Shown piece by piece: positions 56,760 through 64,000 of a stretch of 64,000 nucleotides of DNA. The notes beneath the pieces were generated by a model. That model was not told the DNA's origin. It was given only the letters and a program-made list of their open reading frames with translations, and searched no databases. How positions within the stretch are numbered: the stretch's first letter is position 1; each line of letters starts with the position of its first letter. The stretch lies in NCBI GenBank assembly GCA_027475525.1, contig JAMWFC010000060.1, forward strand, positions 1,054,001 to 1,118,000, read 5' to 3'. Source of the DNA: Macrolepiota albuminosa. Its lineage: Eukaryota > Basidiomycota > Agaricomycetes > Agaricales > Agaricaceae. A program made the translations under genes and the position numbers.

Positions 56760-59700
56760 CATTCAGAAATAGTTGCAGATGCATTTTCTGCATCAGAATT
56801 AGAGTGCCATATCCAAGATACCTTGATCCTTGATGAACCAGAAATGTTGGGATCTCATATAGCTGTGCTTGCATTCAAATCCGCTTTCTGTAGAACTGGA
56901 TACTTTCTCTGAATGCTGGGGTCCGATCCCAGTCGCAGCAGAGCACTGAGGCATCGTGCATAGGCACAAGCCTTCACCAGGATTGAGGCCTGGATTCTTT
57001 GAAGAGATGTGTGAGCTCGAGTTTTCACATTCTTGCTTGGGGCGACCTGGACGACGTGAGAATATAGGAATGATTTCTCTGCAATGAATTCCCGAAGGGC
57101 TTGCAGGAGCCTTTCAATTTGAATCAAGCGTAGATTGCGCTCTATCATTGTTAATAGTGAGACATTACCCATGATCATAGATGGGAAGGAGATTTCAAAA
57201 TCTTCTGGAACAACTACATCCGTTGGTTCAAGGTTATCCACCAGCGGTACCAGCGGATCCGCTGGTTGTCCATCTTCCGCCATTTCATTGTCGTCAAAGG
57301 CTCCGGGAACTTCATCCGGTTCCAGGGGGGCAGTCCGCCTTCCACCAGCAATGAACCCGCTCCTGTCCTGAGAAGCAGCAAGGACATTGAGTCGAACCCT
57401 TAATATTTCTCTTTCCGCCTCGACCTTTTGCCAATCATCATTGCTTGCATGCCGATTCAAACGGCGAATCTGGTCCTGAATTGCAATTCTGAGCATCCAA
57501 TTAGTGAAATAGTTTGGGCCATCAGCAATACACCTTACTGCTGCTCCTCAATGTCAAGGGCAAGTTGAATCCAGAAGGAATGAATATCCGTCGCTGCAAC
57601 ATCCATTGAGTGGTTTCCACTGTCTGCTGCCATTCGGTCTTCACTTGCACTATTGAAGGTCATTGTACGAGCTTTCAGAATATCCATTGCTTTATGGTTT
57701 CCCTCCTCTCTGAGCCTTTCTGCCTGAGCTATTCCAGCTTCCCAGCTTGTTAGTAAATCCATTGATATTCCGATGGATTGCTTGGTGAAATATTGAACAG
57801 CTGCATCTCTCATCTCAACAGCAGTCCTGTACTTTCGACATAGGAATGGAACCATGTCAAGCAGCTTCTTCCAGTTTGAGTCACACATGTGATCATCAAG
57901 GATTTCTGCCCAATGTGCCAAGGTAGCCATATGGGCCATCTGTGAGACTTTATTTAGTGTAGACCAGAGACTTTCAATTATCTCCCCAGCCAAATGACCG
58001 GTCCCAGGAATGAAGGACGGGGCAAAGTAAAAAAAAAACAATCCTCCTTATGCCTATAGACATGAAGAAGTCCTATTGCAAAGTCCATGAGTAGATTATT
58101 TGGCAGGACTTCTCTGGCCTTGGCAAGCTGTTCAGAAAATTTGACACACCACTGGCATGCTATGTCATATACCAGTAGGAGATGCTGAATCCCATCCATG
58201 TTGGTTGTCTTAACTGCCCATGTGATGGAAAAGTCTGTGTAAACCTGGCCTTCACCACGGGTCAAGTTTGTTACACTATTAGGAGCAAAGCAGCCATGCC
58301 GTGTACATGCCGTTGCAACAATACCAGTAATGTTGCATGACTTGTTCATCATCAGGGCCTTTTCAATAGCTTTGAATGTGTTTTCACAAGCGGCTCTCTA
58401 GACAGATGGAGGTCCAGCAGACGGCTGACAGACAGGATTGAATTGATAAGTGGATGGCGGACAGGTAGAGTTAAAGAATGTCACTCACTGTTGGCTGTTC
58501 CTTTGCACGCTTGAGATAGTGGGTGAGCTCATCCCTCCTGGCCATCATACTACCGCCTTCTGAATGCCATATATCATGAGCAGAATTAGAATGTTGGATG
58601 TGATCCACCTTGAAGTTGCCGTCCATCATTAAAAAATGATTGAACTTCCACCAGACGGGATCTTCTTCCCAGTTGGATGGAAGATTGACTCCTGGTTGGG
58701 GACAAGTTGGACAGAATATTGCAAGTTCACCATGGTCCAGTGCCATGGGATGCCTCGATTCATCATGGCCGAAGCCTGCCTACTTCAACTTCTTCAGCCA
58801 CCGCCATGAACGAGAAAGTCGTCGTAGCTCGCGGTAAAGGTTATCCACCTCACCAGAAGATGCAATCGGGGAAGTTATTCTTGCAATTTTCTGCCAGTAC
58901 TGGTAGGCGGATGCTTTGCACTCTAGATTCATCAGACGGAAGTCGTCCAGCACAGCCGTTGTAAAATATGTTTGTGTCCGATCAAATGTACTGGGGACCA
59001 GCTGCGAGCAGATGGTATCCTCCACCAAGACATCCATCCCAGAACACTCACATGAAATGACAGTGATGTAGTGTACTCCAGTTGTGTGAACAATCCGTTG
59101 TATTGGATTCCCAAAGCAATCATATCTGTCCATACAGAACCTGTTCGTGGCTGGCCGATCTTCTGGAATATCTTCTATTGGCACATTATTCTCTGGGTCC
59201 TGTTGCTCTTCCTCTTCCATGATTTGATCAAGGCTGGCATCCTGAAGTCTGCTCAGGAAATCTGAAGTCATGGATGGATGTGCTGCCGGATGTCCTGGAT
59301 TGCTATCCGCTGATGGAAGTTCAACATCCAGTTGATATTCAAGTCATAGAAACTCTTGCTTCTGAATGTCCTTTTTCCGCTCGTGGTTCTCAAGAGCCCT
59401 GACCCTGACCTTTCCTTGATGACAGTTTGCATGCAATGAATTGTGTTGGATATAGAAATACCCTCCAGTATCCGACATATTCATTGGTTGGAAATACCTA
59501 CCATTCCATACTTCAGGTCAGTAAAATGGGTTGGAGTCATGTGTGCAGCAGAAATATCTGCAACAGAATATTCTTGACCCAATGCACTCACGGCATCACC
59601 ATCATGCAAGGTAATGGTCAGGACAAGCAAGGCAATCAGTAACGTCATCCATTGATTCACGACCAAGCAATCCATTGAGCAACTGTGGAACATGGTTAAT

Positions 59701-60059
59701 GAAGTCGTTAAGATAATCTGCCTGTGTCTATGTATGAACTTGAATAATTCGCTCTCAATAATAGCATACATTCAAATCACCTTTACATGCCTTATGGATA
59801 TGGGCATTGTATCATCTACATCATCTACCGTTGGATTATTGTCCAAGTGTGCAAAGTTATCATCATCTGCAAATGCCGCAGGTGGTGCACCAGTTACAAT
59901 GGGAGTGGGACCCAGTGGTAGCCATTGTGTTATGAGGACTGGCAACCCTCGTGTGTTCTGAGTGAGTCATGTCCTTTCCTCAGCAAACAGGATGAGGTCC
60001 CTTTGTCTGATGACTGTTGTTTTTGGTCGCTTGCGTTTCTTTAGAGAGTTCAGGTTCAT
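56760..60059 (-). pseudogene. KDZ-type transposase (CxC2-like N-terminus), decayed
   Basis: Cut-and-paste transposase of the Kyakuja-Dileera-Zisupton superfamily. ATG at 60059 gives MNLNSLKKRKRPKTTVIRQR. Parts in order: a CxC2-like Cys region (VISCECSG, CPTCPQPGVNLP), ITGIVATACTRHGCFAPNSV, GIQHLLLVYDIACQWCVKF, MDFAIGLLHVYRHKEDC, FIPGTGHLAGEIIESLWSTL, then a C-terminal helical part (LRLIQIERLLQALREFI, IKVSWIWHSNSDAEN). Five in-frame stops at 59967-59969, 59344-59346, 58780-58782, 58398-58400 and 56855-56857 sit at expected Arg, Trp or similar codons. A 10-A run at 58029-58038 (T-run in the gene) shifts the frame before FAPSFIPG. Several short introns are present. No terminal repeats could be placed. 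Confidence 0.85.
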
Positions 60060-60301
60060 GATCAAAATATCTATGGCCAGGACCTAGCCATTGTACCAGA
60101 TATCTAATGAGACCGCTCATCAATATCAGCAATATGCCCCAATTTGGACAGGCCAGATACCAGGGGACAGCAGACCATATCTGTCAAAGACAAACAGAAT
60201 CTGTTTGTCATCAACGGACACTGAACAGAAAATCTATATTTTATCATGTAATCCTTCGGTTGAGAACTGTGTGGTTGCAGAAAATTATATTGTCTACAAA
60301 C
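60060..60301. promoter_or_regulatory. Shared upstream region of the KDZ transposase and gene C
   Basis: About 240 bp separates the divergent start codons (60059 minus, 60302 plus), so one bidirectional promoter region may serve both. No obvious motif beyond AT-rich stretches. Confidence 0.4.
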
Positions 60302-60667
60302 ATGTCTGCCCTCCTGCAACCACCTGAACCAATATTTTCACCAAAGAAAAGATGAGTGGAACCAATATTTACAGCAGAAGAAAGATCTATCTTTGAACCA
60401 TACAAGGAACTCTACCGCTCCTCAACTACTCCTCAAGCTCAGACTGCTGTCTTGAAGGATAAAATCCTAACAGATATTTTCAACTACTGGGCCACTAAGG
60501 GGACAGAGCCAAAGACAGGGGAAGAGTGGGCAGAGAGAATCAAAGTAGGTACAGCAACTCATTGCAAAGAACTAGACATCATTTGCTTGAATAGAAGGTT
60601 GTCCAGTATATCAAGAATTGCTGGCGCACTTATTACTAGCATAAAGATCCAAAGGTGCTCCTGAAAA

Positions 60668-60821
60668 CTTCACTGCGAGATGTTGTCCGGCAGACAATGG
60701 CAAAGGAGATAAACAAGGAGATCCAGAACTTGTTGAGGGGTAAGCTTCACTGCGAGATGTTGTCCGGCAGACAATGGCAAAGGAGATAAACAAGGAGATC
60801 CAGAACTTGTTGAGGGGTAAG
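60668..60821. repeat. 77-bp direct duplication 1 in gene C
   Basis: Copies 60668-60744 and 60745-60821, identical, repeating RQTMAKEINKEIQNLLRG. Confidence 0.95.
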
Positions 60822-60932
60822 GATCACAATGCCTCGGGATTGGATGCATTTGCACAATATAATGTGGCTGTCAAAAATGTTATGCATCAACTCACACTGC
60901 AGGAGGAAAGTCGTTTACGGAAGATGGCGGCA

Positions 60933-61086
60933 GAATGGAGCGAAAAAGGAAATCCGCCAGAAATTCAGCGCAAGTTGGTACTGCTTCCGTCCCCCATCCG
61001 TCCTCTATTGAATGGAGCGAAAAAGGAAATCTGCCAGAAATTCAGCGCAAGTTGGTACTCCTTCCGTCCCCCATCCGTCCTCTATT
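60933..61086. repeat. 77-bp direct duplication 2 in gene C, with two mismatches
   Basis: Copies 60933-61009 and 61010-61086 differ at two bases (CCGCC/CTGCC and CTGCTT/CTCCTT). The differences may be allelic or from polishing. Confidence 0.9.
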
Positions 61087-61575
61087 TGTTGTACATCTGT
61101 CCACTTGATTCCGCTTTCTAATCGTTGTCTCTCCAGGAAGGCCCGAAAGCACGGTTTGAAGCGTGTGGATGATGCAGATGTGCTTCGATTTAGAGAGATG
61201 GGCATGTTGAGTTGGACTGTTGTTGGTTGATATGCAGATGAAGGCATGACTATTAGAATGTATGTGGTGCCATCATTCTTTAAACAATTTTGACACCAAT
61301 TATAGTCATGACAATATGTCATACTTGACCCATGCTAACCGACCTACCTTTCAAGACTCCTTTCCTGACCTTGTTAGTGACCTCAACAAGAAGATGATGG
61401 ATTACATGTCTGCTCTTCTTGGTAGAGACATGCCGTCCAACATGCAATCACCCCATGATTTGACTCCTCCTATCCTTACACGCCATGACCTCATCCTTGA
61501 TCTGGATAGGGATGGATTCCCAATATTACCAGCAGATCCAGGACCAAATATATTTCAAACTCGGGCAGAATTGGA

Positions 61576-61729
61576 AATGCTTGTCCGGGACTATCTAAAT
61601 ACTCATTACAGTGAATCCTAGTTTTCTCCATCTTTGCTCATCATCTGATCACAATGCTTGTCCGGGACTATCTAAATACTCATTACAGTGAATCCTAGTT
61701 TTCTCCATCTTTGCTCATCATCTGATCAC
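61576..61729. repeat. 77-bp direct duplication 3 in gene C
   Basis: Copies 61576-61652 and 61653-61729, identical, repeating MLVRDYLNTHYSES plus the following stop region. Confidence 0.95.
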
Positions 61730-62079
61730 CCCCAGAAATTGCGTCTGGTTACCGTTATAAATCTGCTCCTTACAAGGCAGTGAGGACCAATGATCAGCAA
61801 TTCATACATTCAAGGTATCTTCCAGAGGGTCTGATATTTCAAGATCCTCATAATCTTGGTCGGCCTGAGCTATTGCATCTGCTGAACTTCTGGAGAGACC
61901 GTCAAAGACAGTATGGATCCAGTGACACCTTCCGCTGGACGGTTTATCTCAACCGTCACAAGCAGCCAGTAGCTGCCGAGTACGGCACCCAAGCTGATTG
62001 TGAAAAAAATGCGGCAGCAGCAGCAGCACGTAAGGCTACACGTAAAAATGGAGGGAAAAATTGGAAACAGAGGCCAACA

Positions 62080-62280
62080 CCATCAGCGGTAGTCGATGGC
62101 AACAGTAGGACCATTGCTAATGATGGAGCCACTGATGGCGGATCTGCGGTAGTCGATGGCAACAGTAGGACGATGGCAACAGTAGGACCATTGCTAATGA
62201 TGGAGCCACTGATGGCGGATCTGCGGTAGTCGATGGCAACAGTAGGACCATTGCTAATGATGGAGCCGCTGATGGTGGAT
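62080..62280 (+). repeat. 60-bp (20-residue) in-frame repeats in gene C, plus a 77-bp duplication
   Basis: A natural 60-bp unit encoding VVDGNSRTIANDGATDGGSA is seen from 62086 and 62146. On top of it lies a 77-bp duplication (62094-62170 and 62171-62247), recognisable because the third start is offset by 17 rather than 60 bp. Confidence 0.88.
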
Positions 62281-62375
62281 CTGCTTTAGTCACCGGATCT
62301 GCAGCCAACTTGGAGTGGCAATGGGGGCCTACACTTCCCCTGTCACCTAGCGTACCACACACACCACTGCCTGAC

Positions 62376-62529
62376 TTACAGGAGGAACCTCCTGTCTTGC
62401 GCTCACCGCACACTCCCCAGCCTCAGCGCCACAACAGATCCACGGTTCACAATTACAGGAGGAACCTCCTGTCTTGCGCTCACCGCACACTCCCCAGCCT
62501 CAGCGCCACAACAGATCCACGGTTCACAA
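62376..62529. repeat. 77-bp direct duplication 5 in gene C
   Basis: Copies 62376-62452 and 62453-62529, identical, repeating EEPPVLRSPHTPQPQRHN. Confidence 0.95.
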
Positions 62530-63038
62530 TGAATCCTGACCAAATGTATCAGCTTCTGCTCATGACGAGTCCGCTCTCGACGAATCCGTTCATGACGGAT
62601 GTGTTGATGATACAGCAGTGGTAGATGCCACTACCATCCACCTCTTACAACAAAGAGGATGGAGCCATCCAGACCCTCCAATTAATGGCCCTAGTGATGG
62701 TTCCCCTAGATATAGAGTGTCAAGAAGGGTGCTCGACATTCTTCAAGATGAGGACAATGACCAATTTGAAGGTGAGGGAAGGCCGGCATTACAAAACCAA
62801 AAGAAGCGCAAGGCATTGCCTAACCAATTGTCAACAAATTCCAAGCGACCCCGCAAGTCTCAAGCACAAATGCTACAGGAAGATGCAGCTCGATACATTG
62901 ATATGTCTACACCAGCCAAAAGGAGTAGCAGCCGCACTAAGGTCATTCGACCAGTCCGCCATCATTGATGTGGGGAAGGGGGGAATGTTATATTACATTT
63001 TTGTAAACTATAGGGTTACAAGAATGTACGAATGTCTG

Positions 63039-63966
63039 TCATAGCGAAAAAAAAAATATGCAATCGTCCATCCTTCTCTTCTCTTCTGTTGCCTTCTGTC
63101 TCTCAGTAAGCTGACTGGATGATTGGGTCCATTGCATCGGCGGCTGACTACTTCGGGAGTTGCTGCAAGCCCATTCCCTTGGGCCAGGGAGAGGGTCCTT
63201 GGCAGGGACTGGCGGAGGGACGGAAGATGGTTGAGGGGGTGACGGAGATGTTTGTGCGGGAGTTGTCCCTGAGGATGTTTGTTGAAGCAGGGACGGAGCG
63301 ATGGTGAGAGCAGATAAGTCAGCGGCGTGATGGGATTGGTCAGTGGCGAGGGCAGAGGTGTCACCAGTGGGAACGGATATGTCAGCAGTGGCAGGGGATT
63401 GGTCAGCGATGGGGTCAGGAGTGGTTTCTTCCTCTTCAACGATGGGTCCAAGTCCACTGTGCCCTGTTGGATGCACTGCCACATCATCCTAAGCTGACGG
63501 ACTGGAGGGACGGGTAGAGATGTGAAGTTGATTCTGCAAAGTGTCAACCACACCCCAAATATTGCGGATCTGCTCTTTTGTGTGACGGATCCGTCTGGCA
63601 TGGTCTTCAAGTGTCTCACCCGCAAGAGAAACATTGGTTTGCAGTGTTTCCATGCAGCCACCAAGCATGTCGACCTGAGTCTGGTAGCAACGGAAGAAGT
63701 CCTCAATACACGGTAACTAGCTCACCTCAGCTGTGACAAATCTGTCCCACACCTGCTCCCCAACATTCTGCAATGCTTCCTGGAACCCATTCTCCATCCT
63801 GCACAAACGGCTCTCCACCCCTGCCATTACACCAGCCACAATGTCTTCACTGTGACTAGACTCCATTGCCTGCTCCTTGCCCTTTCCCTTGACTGGAAGA
63901 GGATCTGCTGGGCGGTTGAAGGTCGACAGTTAGGATGGATGGATGGACGGTTTTGATGGTCCCATG
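63039..63966 (-). pseudogene. KDZ-neighbour gene D, coiled-coil and Pro/Thr-rich, decayed
   Basis: Not recognised. ATG at 63966 (MGPSKPSIHPS), then an in-frame TAA at 63931-63933 that would be Gln if CAA. The frame continues FNRPADPLPVKGKGKEQ, ESSHSEDIVAGVMAGVESRL and NGFQEALQNVGEQVWDRFV to a donor near 63724. After a short intron (acceptor before GACTTCTTCC near 63695) it reads a helical, probably coiled-coil stretch (YQTQVDMLGGCMETLQTNVS, HTKEQIRNIWGVVDTLQNQL), then an in-frame TAG near 63490. It ends in a Pro/Ser/Thr/Ala-rich tail (TTPDPIADQSPATADIS) at 63039. All stops fit C-to-T change. Its coiled coil suggests oligomerisation; no function can be given. Confidence 0.5.
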
Positions 63967-64000
63967 ATTGGACTGGCTGGTTCATCTGCTAACTATTGGT

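Larger units (their letters stand above)
60302..62968 (+). pseudogene. KDZ-neighbour gene C, uncharacterised, decayed
   Basis: Not assignable to a known enzyme family; similar proteins are frequent in mushroom genomes (general memory). ATG at 60302 (MSALLQPPEPIFSPKKR) is followed in frame by a TGA at 60353-60355, then FTAEERSIFEPYKELYRS and WATKGTEPKTGEEWAERIK. A short intron starts near 60546. Next: QTMAKEINKEIQNLLRG, GLDAFAQYNVAVKNVMHQL, DLNKKMMDYMSALLGRDMPS, RTNDQQFIHSRYLPEGLIF and LLNFWRDRQRQYGSSDTFRW. A repeated Asp/Gly/Ala segment follows, then a basic C-terminus (KKRKALPNQLSTNSKRPRKS) that could direct it to the nucleus. A TAG near 60640 also interrupts it. Five 77-bp duplications fall in this one gene. 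Confidence 0.6.

Overview
The window looks like a nuclear segment of a mushroom-forming basidiomycete (Agaricomycetes). This rests on short GT-AG introns of about 44-60 bp, a patatin/NB-ARC/TPR NOD-like receptor, a KDZ-type transposase with the basidiomycete CxC2-like N-terminus, a Zn2Cys6 regulator, and several families of chromodomain-type Gypsy retrotransposons. The species cannot be named from sequence alone. More than three quarters of the window is transposable-element sequence; only about three genes look like ordinary host genes.

Layout. (1) 1-5566, minus: a NOD-like receptor (patatin-like domain, NB-ARC, about 22 TPR units) that runs off the left edge. (2) 5567-14330: the quietest part, with a Zn2Cys6 transcription factor (8414-9494, minus, 3 exons) and a six-exon membrane protein (10215-11523, plus). 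(3) 14491-27068: a Gypsy element (here Gypsy-1) inserted into an older LTR, with 5-bp target duplication GTTCT. It carries one continuous Gag-Pol frame, then an unusual third ORF of over 1000 codons before the 3' LTR. The 3' LTR is itself split by a Tc1-like transposon. (4) 27404-38450: two decayed retroelements (X and Y) of another lineage, broken up by at least five LTR copies and by an 838-bp inverted duplication. (5) 39908-51687: a chromovirus (Gypsy-2) inserted in a 270-bp tandem repeat. It has a self-priming primer binding site, two protease domains, a C-terminal chromodomain, a 1-kb solo LTR inside the polymerase, and an antisense Cys-rich gene ahead of the 3' LTR. (6) 51693-53900: the rest of the 270-bp array plus tRNA-like SINE relics. 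(7) 53992-63966: a KDZ transposase with three uncharacterised companion genes.

Two patterns cut across the window. First, 19 direct tandem duplications all have a period of exactly 77 bp. Collapsing a copy restores reading frames repeatedly (three times within Gypsy-1 alone), so these are almost certainly uncollapsed k-mer overlaps from assembly, not biology. Second, nearly all premature stops in the mobile elements are what C-to-T change would give (CGA to TGA, TGG to TAG, CAG/CAA to TAG/TAA). This is the signature of cytosine-methylation decay or a RIP-like process.

The observations best worth following up are the third ORF of Gypsy-1, the antisense gene of Gypsy-2, the self-priming site, the NLR whose patatin domain has lost both catalytic residues, and the KDZ four-gene block.
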